The translations under genes and the position numbers were made by a program. This document shows, piece after piece, positions 28,301 through 35,746 of a stretch of DNA of 64,000 nt. The notes below the pieces were generated by a model. It was not told the origin of the DNA. It was given only the letters and a program-made list of their open reading frames with translations, and searched no databases. The stretch lies in assembly GCF_900188095.1 (NCBI RefSeq), contig NZ_FZOT01000011.1, positions 62,001 through 126,000 of the forward strand, given 5' to 3'. Source of the stretch: Noviherbaspirillum humi. Its GTDB lineage: Bacteria; Pseudomonadota; Gammaproteobacteria; Burkholderiales; Burkholderiaceae_D. Within the stretch, counting starts at the first letter, position 1, and the number at the start of each line of letters is the position of its first letter.

Positions 28301-31300
28301 AGCGCCGATGTCGATGGTGCTGCCGCTGCCGGAGCCAAAGGAGAGCGTGCTGACCGCGCCATTGGTGGCGCTGACCTCGAAGCTGCCGGCATGGCTGCCC
28401 GGCCCGCGGATATTCAGGCCGCCGGCGATCGCATGATTGCCCTCGTCGACGCCATCGCTGCGCACTTCCACCTTGCCGCCGGCGAGGTTGTTGAACGCCA
28501 CCGACGCCAGTCCGCCGCCTTCGCCGAAATAATAGGAGCCGATCTGGTTGGGGTACTGGTATCCATCGTTGTTGGCGGCGCTGCGGGTACTGATGATGCG
28601 GCCGGTGTTGTTGATCGTGCCGCCCACGGCGCTGGAATAATAGGCGTTGGCCAGGCCCAGCGTATCCTGCGCGCCCTGCAGGGTGAGGGTGCCGCGGTTG
28701 TTGAGCACGGCGCCGTTGTCCATGTACAGGGTGGTGTAGCCGTTGAGCTCGGTGGAAGAATGGCCGCCCGCGGCGAGATTGATCGTCCTGCCGTCGAGAT
28801 AGGCATCGCCGGAGAGCGCCAGGTTGGTGAATTGATGCGCCGGGTTCAGCAATCCGGCGCTGCCATCGCCGCCGATGGTGCCGCCGCTCCAGGCGAAGTT
28901 CGTCGCCGTCAGCTTGCCGGTGCCGAGCAGATAGCCGTCGGAGAGCGTGGCTTCGGCGAGGTTCAGGTAGACATTGAGGTTGGTGACGATGTCGCTGGCG
29001 CTGAGCGACGAACCGTCGAGCGAGTAGTAGGGAGCGATCTTGTTGAACGCCACGACCGCCGATGAATTTTGCCCAAGGTTTTGCACGAGGGTGGTGCCGG
29101 CATTGATGTTGACCACGCTGCCGCTGCGGTCGTCGCCGCCGTCGTTGAAGGTGATCACCGCCTTGCCGCCGTTGCTGGCGTTCTGCGCGAAGGCCGATGC
29201 GATGTCGACCGGGCTGCCCTGAGCCGCGCCGAAGGAAAGCTCGGTGGTCTCGTTGAGGGTGCCCGCGTTGACGGCGAAGCTGCCCGTATGGCTGCCGCCG
29301 CCCCGTATCCTCAGGGCGCCGCCGTTGACCTCCACCGCGCCGGCATTGTTGAAGTCCACGCCGCTGGCGACCTCGCCGTCGTAGGTGGCTGTGCCGATCC
29401 GGTTGATCGTGCCGGCCGCGCCGTTGCTGACGATTCTGCCGGTGGCCAGATTGTTGATCTGGCTGCGGCCGGTGTAATAGTAATAATCGAAGTCGCCGAT
29501 CGCGTCGCCGTAGCCGTTCAGCGCCAGGGTGCCGGCATTGTTCAGCACGGCGCCGTTGGTGAGCGTGAGCGAGGTGTAATCGCCTGCCGCGGTGGTGGAG
29601 TGGCCGTTCTGGACCAGATTCACCACTCTGCCGTCGAGGGTAGTAATGCCGGACAAGCTCAGGTTGGTGATGTCGTAGGCCGAATCGCCGGCGGTGCCCT
29701 TGATCACGCCGCCGCTCCAGGCGAAATCCGTCACCGTCAGCTTGCCGGTGCCGCGCAATGTGCCAAAGGACAGCGCCATGCCGGGCAGCGTGAGATTGGC
29801 GTCGATCACGTTCGTTCCGCCCACCAGGCTGAGCGTTCCGGTGGTCGACATGGACAGGGAGGCCAGGGAGCTGGAATCCATGCTCATGTCGCCGTTGAGC
29901 GTGAGCTGGCCGCCATTGAGTGCAATCCGGCTATTGTTCAGCTTGACGCTGCCTGCATCGCTGCGGGCGGCGTTGGCCTGGTTCGGGCTGAGCACCAGGT
30001 TCAGCTTGTTGGATGTCGAGGTGATGCTTCCGCCGGAGAAGATGATGTCGTGATGCGCTTCCAGCGTCAGCGTCGGCACGGGCTCCGGCAATGCCGGCAG
30101 CGTGATGATGGGCGAGGACGACTTGCTGATCGTTCCGCTGATGGTGATGTCGCCTGCCTCGCCGCCCGCCGCGCCGGTGGCGATCCTGACGTTGGTGCCG
30201 GCGTTCAATGCCGTTTCGATGGTGCTGGTCAGCACGATGGCGCTGGCGCCTGTCGAGGTGATGATCTGGTTGGCCGCATCCGGCGTGGAAATGCCGATAT
30301 TGGCGCCGACGCCGTTGGACACGATGGAGATGTTGGTCGGATCGATCAGCCACTCCCCGCCCGCGCCGATGTCCGGCAGGTTGGCCACGTTCAGCGAGCC
30401 CCTGCCCGAGGTTTCGACGAAGCCGCCCTTGCCCGCGCTGCCGCGCGCCGAGATATGGCCGCCGATGTCGGCGGCATCCTCCGCATAGACCACGACCTGG
30501 CCGCCGCGCTTGCCGTCGGCGCTCAGCGTGGAGGAAGCTTCCGTGGCGACCGACTTGGTGGCGCGCAGGAATACGCGGCCGCCGTCGCGCTCCACGCTCG
30601 ACGCGCTGATCTGGCCGCCGTTCTTCACCAGCGCGCCGCCGAGGCCGATGCGCCCGGCATCGGCCAGGATCTGGCCGAGGTTGGTGGCGCTGCCGTCGCT
30701 GCCGGTGACTTCGATCTTCACGCCCGGGGTATTGGTGTCGGCCAGCTGCACGCTCTGGCCGGCCGCCAGCAGCACTTCGCCATTGGGCGCATTGATGATG
30801 CCGCTGTTCTCCACCGCCGGGCCGACCAGATAGACCATGCCGCCGCTGGGCGTGGTGATGCTGCCCTGGTTTTCCACCTTGCCGCCGAGCCCGCCCTGGG
30901 TGAAGGCGAAGCGGTTGGCGAGGAAATCCTCGTCGCGGATGTTGAGGGCGGAGGCGATGAAGCCGCCGACATCGATGCGGGCGCCGGCGCCCACCAGGAT
31001 GCCGGCCGGGTTCACCAGCCATACCCGGCCGTTGGAAGTGAGCGTGCCCAGCAGCGTCGACGGGTCGGTGGACAGCACCCGGTTCAGCGAGGCGGACGTA
31101 GCCGACGGCATCTGGATGTTGACCGCCGCCTGGCTGCCGATGTTGAAGCTGTTCCAGTTGATGATGGCGCGGTCGGTGCCCTGCGCGATGTTCATCCGGT
31201 TGGCGGCCTGGGTGATGGCGGCCTGGCCGGCCACGACCTGCGCCCCGGTCGGCAATGCTCCCGGCGCCAGCGCGGTTGCCAGGGCGATGCCCGGCGCCAG

Positions 31301-31477
31301 CGCGGCGAGACTGAACGGCAGCAGCGGCCGCATGCGGCGCAACGGCATGCGCCGGGAACGCAGCAGCAGGCGCTGCAGCAGCGCCGGCATGCGGCGGCGC
31401 GCACGCCAGGTAAGGGTCATGCGTCGCCTGCCGACGCGTACCATCATGCTGATCTGCCGCGGCTGCCTGGAATCCAT
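25361..31477 (-). CDS. TpsA: giant FHA-type two-partner-secreted exoprotein
   Basis: 2038 aa, ATG at 31477 with AAGGGAG upstream. The N-terminal 60 residues are an unusually Arg-rich leader ending in a hydrophobic AAL..ALATALA segment. The TPS secretion domain follows (about 75-330), with INWNSFNIG and the NPAGILVG motif near residue 155 (NPNGI-like). From about 340 on it is Gly/Ala/Asn-rich beta-helix sequence. Three tandem units of about 280 aa begin with GTGKLT or GSGKLT at residues 576, 852 and 1150, each ending in Tyr-rich turns. I see no autotransporter barrel. The single cysteine is residue 2037 of 2038. Likely a surface adhesin or biofilm matrix protein. Its transporter gene is 70 bp upstream. 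Confidence 0.92.
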   Translation of the reverse strand: MDSRQPRQISMMVRVGRRRMTLTWRARRRMPALLQRLLLRSRRMPLRRMRPLLPFSLAALAPGIALATALAPGALPTGAQVVAGQAAITQAANRMNIAQGTDRAIINWNSFNIGSQAAVNIQMPSATSASLNRVLSTDPSTLLGTLTSNGRVWLVNPAGILVGAGARIDVGGFIASALNIRDEDFLANRFAFTQGGLGGKVENQGSITTPSGGMVYLVGPAVENSGIINAPNGEVLLAAGQSVQLADTNTPGVKIEVTGSDGSATNLGQILADAGRIGLGGALVKNGGQISASSVERDGGRVFLRATKSVATEASSTLSADGKRGGQVVVYAEDAADIGGHISARGSAGKGGFVETSGRGSLNVANLPDIGAGGEWLIDPTNISIVSNGVGANIGISTPDAANQIITSTGASAIVLTSTIETALNAGTNVRIATGAAGGEAGDITISGTISKSSSPIITLPALPEPVPTLTLEAHHDIIFSGGSITSTSNKLNLVLSPNQANAARSDAGSVKLNNSRIALNGGQLTLNGDMSMDSSSLASLSMSTTGTLSLVGGTNVIDANLTLPGMALSFGTLRGTGKLTVTDFAWSGGVIKGTAGDSAYDITNLSLSGITTLDGRVVNLVQNGHSTTAAGDYTSLTLTNGAVLNNAGTLALNGYGDAIGDFDYYYYTGRSQINNLATGRIVSNGAAGTINRIGTATYDGEVASGVDFNNAGAVEVNGGALRIRGGGSHTGSFAVNAGTLNETTELSFGAAQGSPVDIASAFAQNASNGGKAVITFNDGGDDRSGSVVNINAGTTLVQNLGQNSSAVVAFNKIAPYYSLDGSSLSASDIVTNLNVYLNLAEATLSDGYLLGTGKLTATNFAWSGGTIGGDGSAGLLNPAHQFTNLALSGDAYLDGRTINLAAGGHSSTELNGYTTLYMDNGAVLNNRGTLTLQGAQDTLGLANAYYSSAVGGTINNTGRIISTRSAANNDGYQYPNQIGSYYFGEGGGLASVAFNNLAGGKVEVRSDGVDEGNHAIAGGLNIRGPGSHAGSFEVSATNGAVSTLSFGSGSGSTIDIGASFTQSAGANSKTVIAFNDGSYYGYYDYGGTVNINAGTTMTATAGAGGSNSVSFGGYQDYYDYYGFLGNQVTNLNTSLTLADASLEGGVLQGSGKLTATNFAWSGGAIKGTSGVPAYDIANLALSGYTFLDGRTLNLVAGGNSSTAAGGYTELALANGAVLNNAGTLSLKGTSNVIGRAGYQYSDYLSEDTVMVSAVGSRIVNAAGGTIVTNALGNGGYTQIGDHVSVDGGVDAVAFQNHGTVNMMGGMLQIMGDNADSAPTVVNQGAIAFARSGFFKTAGAFVNAGSFGGAGYVMADSFTNNGFLAPGAAATPGTLKIVGSFTQGAGGVLAMRLGGTGSGQADKLDVAGHAVTLGGTLNLSTVDGYVPASGDSIPLILGDRVGATTFASIVRPDGMVLGYGLSTGEVARIGHIVGGKYFTNANANLSWSDAGNWSGGVLPGYLDGVVIDTGPGTMVTYDGSGIAGGATSIATLRVNAANGLDLTGGSLTVAGATSIDGVLRLNGGSFSSLGALTNTGSIAVNSGSFSALGGGTHAGGFTLNGGSASLGGATSFSSLSVTGGSLQSTGSVGVDGVFDQTAGGSINVGANSLSIRQAGDLTLGGITAGSLTLASGGAIAQHAGSAISAGELEAQAAGGIALAGSGNQIGRFSAANTGSGDITLATGGALDLGYIDNGARKVVVRAGGMLTEQNGGVSAGLLDARASGGITLDGANRLHELKAENLAAGGASAVSVVNVSGPAKLRLSGIVSQAGDVLIDDTGGIVNTGPITAAGRVSLTAHSPIDSSGAILAGGDVTLAAMSSAAGNDSITISGSISSLTGGIALSAGTNVTLDPAASLSVASGNQVLLRALTGAVTYNPAQISGALATVSQPGAPVPGTPLTGVLPYTRSVADSTVLMADLLAPTRQFGASPASSVMPVVAGNGHFNTAADYGSTHTVGGTANNFGSVAGEEPARSSDDPKQDAQFGLPRAANRGLPVCN
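27540..28030 (-). repeat. TpsA tandem repeat unit 3, partial (from residue 1150)
   Basis: The unit begins GSGKLTATNFAWSGG and keeps NGAVLNNAGTLSLKG and the GYQYSDYLSED cluster, then diverges into unrelated beta-helix sequence near residue 1310. The right limit is approximate. Confidence 0.65.
28031..28924 (-). repeat. TpsA tandem repeat unit 2 (residues 852-1149)
   Basis: The unit begins GTGKLTATNFAWSGG and contains NGAVLNNRGTLTLQG, GPGSHAGSF, FNDGSYYGYYDYGG, VNINAGTT and GGYQDYYDYYGF. It is slightly longer than unit 1 through insertions around the Tyr clusters. Confidence 0.8.
28925..29752 (-). repeat. TpsA tandem repeat unit 1 (residues 576-851)
   Basis: The unit begins GTGKLTVTDFAWSGG and contains NGAVLNNAGTLALNG, a YDYYYYTGR-type Tyr cluster (FDYYYYTGR), GGGSHTGSF and NINAGTT. 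Its order of motifs is matched by units 2 and 3. Confidence 0.8.
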
Positions 31478-31547
31478 CTGCTCCCTTTCTCCGCCCTTCT
31501 CCGGGCGCTGTTCTGCTGTGCTGTTCTCGTGCTTGGTTCTGCGCGGC

Positions 31548-33245
31548 CTAGAATCCGAACATGACGCTCATGTGCGCGCGCCAGTCGCCCGAGCGTTCGC
31601 TCAGGGCCGGGCCGGCGTTCACCACCCGGGCCAGGTCGAAACGCGCGCTGGCGTCGCGGCTGAAGCTGTAGCGCAGGCCGGCGCCCATGCTCGACACGCT
31701 GCCGCTGGAAAACACCGCCGTGCCGGCGGCACGCTGGTTGCGGCCGTAACCGTAGTCGGCAAACGCCAGCGCCCGCAGGTTGCCGCCGATGGCGAGGCGC
31801 TTGGCCAGCTCCGGTCCGTAGAGCTCGGCATTGAGCACCACGCCGCTGTCGCTGGCGACGGCGCGCTCATTGAAGCCGCGCACCGCGCCGCTGCCGGCCA
31901 GGCCGATCTGCTCGCCGGCAACGAGAGGGTCCGGGCTGATCTGCACGGTGGCTGCCACGCGCACCTGCCAGTCGTTCTTGAAGCCTTTCTGCAATGCGCC
32001 GCCGCCGCGCAGCACGGTGAAGTTGTCGCGGGTGGAGCGGTTGCCGGGGGTCAGGTAGGAATACCGGTCCACCGTGCCGTCCAGGTTGGTGTAGCGGGTG
32101 CCGGTGGCGAGGTTGTAGGCCAGGCCGAGGCTGTAGTCCCAGATCTCGCCCGGCTGCTGGCGCTGGCCGCTGTAGGTCAGGCTGAGCGGCTGGGTGGTGT
32201 AGGGCACGCAGCTGGCGATGGGCGGCGTCGGCGGGGCGATGCTGACCGGCACGCCGCCGGTGTCGCAGCGGGCATCGGTGTACTTGTAGTCGAAGGCAGC
32301 CACCAGGCGGTCGGTGTACTGGCCGCGGCGCGGAAAATAGTGGTTGTAGCGCAGGCCGAACACCTCGCCCTTGCCGACGATGCCGAGCAGCCCGGTGAGG
32401 GTGGGCGCGACGCCGGGCGTGTTGACGCTGGAGCGGCCATAGACCACGTCCACGCTGTCGCCCAGCGCGTACAGCGGAATGCGGTAGCCGAGGCTGTACA
32501 GCGCGACGTTGACATTGCTCGGGCTGTCCGGCGAGGTGGCATAGGACAGGGTGGCGACATGGTCGCGCCCGAACAGGTTGGCATGCTGGTAGGAAGCGCC
32601 GATGCGGTAGCGGCCGGTGGCGGCGGAACCGGTGTTGTCGAGGGTGAAGAACAGTCGCTGCGGATTGTGGTCGGATACCACCACCTTGGCATCCACCGAG
32701 CCCTCGGCGGCGCCGGTGCCGAGCGTGACGTCGACCTGCTTGGCCGGATTGTCGTTGGCGAGCTGGATGGCTTCCGAGAGCCGGTCGAGATTCGGCGCCC
32801 TGCCCTGCCGCAGCAGCGGCAGCGAGGCCAGGATGTTCTCGTTGCCGAAATGGGCATTGCCGCTGACGACGACCTGGCCGATCACGTTCTCGGTGACCTG
32901 GATCAGCACCTCGCCGCCGGTCAGTTCCTGTTCCGGCACATAGACCTGCACCGTGCTGTAGCCGGCGCGGCGGTAGGCGGATTCCAGCCGCTCCAGCGCC
33001 CGCTGGATGTCGCCGTAGACGCGGCCCGGGCCGGCGAGCGGCGCGAGCAGCTGGTCCACCTCTCCGTCGGGCAGCAGGCTATTGCCCTTGACGGTGAAGC
33101 GCCGGATGTCGAAGCGTTCTTCCTGGGCGCCGGCGGGCGCGGCGGCGAGCAGCATGGCGGCAGCCACGCCGGCGAGCGCCGTGCGTACGAAGGCATGCGA
33201 TCGGTCGCCGGCGAACCGGGACCGGGATGGTCTTGAAAATGGCAT
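31548..33245 (-). CDS. TpsB: ShlB/FhaC-type outer-membrane secretion transporter
   Basis: 565 aa. The signal peptide ends near APAGAQ. Two POTRA domains follow (FTVKGNSLLPDGEVDQLL; then IGQVVVSGNAHFGNENILA), and then a 16-strand barrel. GAVRGFNERA is the conserved VRGY/F tip motif of loop 6, and the last residue is Phe (MSVMFGF), as expected for BAM-inserted proteins. It exports the TpsA protein encoded 70 bp downstream. It is first in a six-gene operon whose promoter lies at 33347-33374. Confidence 0.95.
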   Translation of the reverse strand: MPFSRPSRSRFAGDRSHAFVRTALAGVAAAMLLAAAPAGAQEERFDIRRFTVKGNSLLPDGEVDQLLAPLAGPGRVYGDIQRALERLESAYRRAGYSTVQVYVPEQELTGGEVLIQVTENVIGQVVVSGNAHFGNENILASLPLLRQGRAPNLDRLSEAIQLANDNPAKQVDVTLGTGAAEGSVDAKVVVSDHNPQRLFFTLDNTGSAATGRYRIGASYQHANLFGRDHVATLSYATSPDSPSNVNVALYSLGYRIPLYALGDSVDVVYGRSSVNTPGVAPTLTGLLGIVGKGEVFGLRYNHYFPRRGQYTDRLVAAFDYKYTDARCDTGGVPVSIAPPTPPIASCVPYTTQPLSLTYSGQRQQPGEIWDYSLGLAYNLATGTRYTNLDGTVDRYSYLTPGNRSTRDNFTVLRGGGALQKGFKNDWQVRVAATVQISPDPLVAGEQIGLAGSGAVRGFNERAVASDSGVVLNAELYGPELAKRLAIGGNLRALAFADYGYGRNQRAAGTAVFSSGSVSSMGAGLRYSFSRDASARFDLARVVNAGPALSERSGDWRAHMSVMFGF

Positions 33246-33346
33246 GGGAGGTGACGCCTGCGCCTGTATCTATTTATTGGTATCGGCCGGGATGAATCGT
33301 GTAGGGAGAATGAAGCCCGACATGGCCTTATGTTGCATTAGGGAAA

Positions 33347-33374
33347 ATTCTAACGGCAATTTGATAGTTGTCAA
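33347..33374 (-). promoter_or_regulatory. Sigma-70-type promoter of the TPS/cyclic-nucleotide operon
   Basis: Reading the minus strand, TTGACA (33374-33369) is followed after 16 bp by TAGAAT (33352-33347), close to consensus. Transcription would start near 33340, giving a leader of about 95 nt before tpsB. The surrounding intergenic block (33246-33551, 306 bp) is AT-rich and otherwise holds only the end of the neighbouring Bug gene's transcript. Confidence 0.75.
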
Positions 33375-33551
33375 AAGAAGACAGGCGAAAAAACCCGTCC
33401 GAGTGACCAAAAGTTGCCACTCATGCCATTTTTTGATGTGGAAAACGCAACATCGCGCAAGGGAGCGGCGTTGGTCGGCTATGGCAATGGGGGAAAAGGA
33501 AGGCAGGCGGGACGTCGCCGGCAGAACGCCGGCGACGGTGGGAAACGCGGC

Positions 33552-34523
33552 TCAGTCGAGGGAAATCTTCTGGTCCTTGATGACCTTGTGCCAGCGGACG
33601 ATCTCGCTTTGCAGCAGGTCGGCGAACTGCTGCGGCGTGCTGCCGACCGGCTCGACGCCAAAGTCGATCAGGCGCTGCTTCACCGCCGGCTGGTTGATCG
33701 CCGCCGCCACCTGCTTTTGCAGTGTGTTGACGACGTCGGCCGGGGTGGCTGCGGGCGCCACCATGCCGACCAGGGCGGCCGCTTCCACGTTCTTGTAGCC
33801 GAGTTCGGCGAAGGTGGGCACGTCGGGCAGCTGCGGCAGGCGGGTGGGATTGGCCACCGCCAGGGCGCGGATCTTGCCGCCCTTGATGAAGCCGGCGCCG
33901 GCGGCCATGTCCACCATCATCGCCGGAATCTGGCCGCCGGCCACGTCGGACAGGGAAGGCGCCGCGCCGCGGTAGGGAATGTGCACCATGTGCAGGCCGG
34001 CGTTCACCTTCAGCAGTTCCATGGCGAGGTGATGCGGGCTGCCGGCGCCGGCGGAGCCGTAGCTGATGCTGCCCGGCTTGGCCTTCGCCTTGGCGATGAA
34101 GTCCTTGGCATCCTTGGCGTCGGAGCCCGGGCCCACGACGAGGATCATCGGGAAGCGGCCCATCAGGGTTACCGGCACCAGGTCCTTCTGCGGGTTGTAG
34201 ATGAGCTTGGAATAGAGGGCGGTATTGAACACCATGGTGCCGTTGTCGGCCGACAGCACGGTGTAGCCGTCGGGCGCGGCGCGCGCCGTCTCGGCGGCGG
34301 CGATGGCGGTATTGCCGCCCGGCTTGTTGTCGACGATGACCGGCTGGCCTACCTGGGCCGACACCTGCTGGCCGATGGTGCGCGCCAGGAAGTCGGAGCC
34401 GCCGCCGGCCGGATAAGGCACGATCCAGCGTATCGGCTTGCTCGGGAAGGCCTGGGCGCCGGCGGATGCGGCGGTCAGCAGCATCGGCAAGCCGAGCAGG
34501 CAGGCGGAAATCAGTTTCTTCAT
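33552..34523 (-). CDS. Bug/TctC-family periplasmic solute-binding protein
   Basis: 323 aa with a Sec signal peptide ending ASAGAQA. The mature start FPSKPIRWIVPYPAGGGSDF and VIVDNKPGGNT are the signature of the Bug (TctC) family, so abundant in Burkholderiales. Members bind carboxylates, aromatic acids or amino acids, either for a tripartite TctAB permease or as sensors; no permease is adjacent. It is transcribed away from an IclR regulator with a strong AAGGAGGAG RBS. The IclR motif lies 47 bp upstream of its start, so it is probably induced by the same substrate as the P450 operon. Confidence 0.93.
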   Translation of the reverse strand: MKKLISACLLGLPMLLTAASAGAQAFPSKPIRWIVPYPAGGGSDFLARTIGQQVSAQVGQPVIVDNKPGGNTAIAAAETARAAPDGYTVLSADNGTMVFNTALYSKLIYNPQKDLVPVTLMGRFPMILVVGPGSDAKDAKDFIAKAKAKPGSISYGSAGAGSPHHLAMELLKVNAGLHMVHIPYRGAAPSLSDVAGGQIPAMMVDMAAGAGFIKGGKIRALAVANPTRLPQLPDVPTFAELGYKNVEAAALVGMVAPAATPADVVNTLQKQVAAAINQPAVKQRLIDFGVEPVGSTPQQFADLLQSEIVRWHKVIKDQKISLD

Positions 34524-34569
34524 CGGGGTGCTCCTCCTTGGTTATCGGGATGCTCGTCTCCAGAGCAAT

Positions 34570-34595
34570 GGCGTAATGTTACTACGCATGGCGTA
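34570..34595. promoter_or_regulatory. Candidate IclR operator, copy 1 (divergent region)
   Basis: On the minus strand this reads TTACGC, then 14 bases, then TTACGC (20-bp period) with an inner GCGTAGTAA. The same 26-bp arrangement recurs upstream of the P450 gene with 19 of 26 bases identical by hand alignment. It sits between the Bug and IclR genes. Confidence 0.7.
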
Positions 34596-34704
34596 AAATG
34601 AGCAATTCGCCATCATCGCCGGCATGCGCAACGCGCGCTGGAGATGTGCTCGCGGTTTCGCGATAATCCGGCTTCCGATCAAAGACACATCACCGCAATC
34701 AACA

Positions 34705-35508
34705 ATGACCAAGGCACCCCCGCAGACCCGTACCCTCGAACGCCGCCAGCGCGTGCAATCGGCAGAAATGGGATTGCGCATCCTGAAGGCGCTGGCCCGC
34801 CTCGGCGGCGCCGCCAGCCTCACCGCCGTCGCTGCCGACGTGGGCGAGAACACCGCCAAGGTGCACCGTTACATGGCCAGCCTGATCCAGGAAGGGCTGG
34901 TGGCGCAGAATCCCGCCACCCAGCACTACTACCTCGGGCAGGAAGCGATACAGATCGGCCTGGCGGCGCTGCGGCAGTCCGACCCGATCCGCCTCGGCGA
35001 ACCGGCCCTGCTGCGCCTGCGGGAGGAACTGAAGATCACCGGCTTCATCGCCACCATGGGCAACAAGGGGCCGACGGTGCTGCGCCTGGAGGAACCCGCC
35101 CTGCCGGTGACGGTGAACGTGCGCGCCGGCTCGGTGCTGCCGCTGCTGTGGTCGGCCACCGGCCAGGTATTCCTGAGCTACCTCGACGACGACGATGTGA
35201 TGAAGCAGGCCCAGGAAGAACTCGCCGCCGGCAGCCGCGACCAGCGCGCCGCCGTCTCCGGCCGCAATCCGGTCGAAGCCCTGCGCAAGCGGGTGCGGGC
35301 GCAGGGCTGCGCGGTGGTGAACGACACCATGCTGCGCGGCATCAGCGCGGTGTCGGCGCCGATCTTCGACCATACCGGCCGCCTCATCGCCGCCCTCACC
35401 GTGCTGGGCGCCAGCGGCAGCTTCGATGCCAGCGCGGAAGGCAAGGTCGCCGGCTACGTGAAGCGCCAGGCCGGCGAGATCAGCGCCGCGCTCGGGCACG
35501 GCCGCTAG
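34705..35508 (+). CDS. IclR-family transcriptional regulator
   Basis: 267 aa from the ATG at 34705. The N-terminal winged helix (LRILKALARLGGAASLTAVA, then ENTAKVHRYMASL as recognition helix) precedes an effector domain typical of the family, ending VSAPIFDHTGRLIAALTVLG. IclR proteins bind aromatic or short carboxylic effectors as tetramers and can act as repressors or activators. It diverges from a Bug-protein gene and lies 238 bp upstream of the P450-VOC-FAH operon. The repeated TTACGC motif in both promoters points to this protein as their regulator. Confidence 0.92.
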   Translation: MTKAPPQTRTLERRQRVQSAEMGLRILKALARLGGAASLTAVAADVGENTAKVHRYMASLIQEGLVAQNPATQHYYLGQEAIQIGLAALRQSDPIRLGEPALLRLREELKITGFIATMGNKGPTVLRLEEPALPVTVNVRAGSVLPLLWSATGQVFLSYLDDDDVMKQAQEELAAGSRDQRAAVSGRNPVEALRKRVRAQGCAVVNDTMLRGISAVSAPIFDHTGRLIAALTVLGASGSFDASAEGKVAGYVKRQAGEISAALGHGR

Positions 35509-35652
35509 CGGCTCGCATCCCTCCGCAGGCCGCCCCGCCTGCCCTCGATGCCGCGCGTCATGCGGCGCTTCCCTTTCCGTTCCACAGCACGGCCGCCACT
35601 TTCGCGCGGCCGTTTTTTTCCGCTTTGCATCGTTCATCGCTCGAGCATCAGA

Positions 35653-35678
35653 TTACGCATAACGCAGTATAATTACGC
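35653..35678. promoter_or_regulatory. Candidate IclR operator, copy 2, over the P450 promoter
   Basis: TTACGC, 14 bases, TTACGC with an inner AACGCAGTAT. It overlaps a perfect -10 box, TATAAT, at 35668-35673. No good -35 is visible at 16-18 bp, so the promoter may need activation, or bound regulator may block the -10. Confidence 0.7.
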
Positions 35679-35746
35679 AAAAGTGAAACACCGGCTTACG
35701 ACCGCTGCAGCGACGACGAACAGAGACATTCCACGGAAACCGCGCC

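Noticed and set aside
29069-31564. Second long plus-strand frame opposite the N-terminal half of tpsA
   Set aside because: Same reason; composition is typical of antisense reading of a GC-rich gene and the real protein is on the minus strand.
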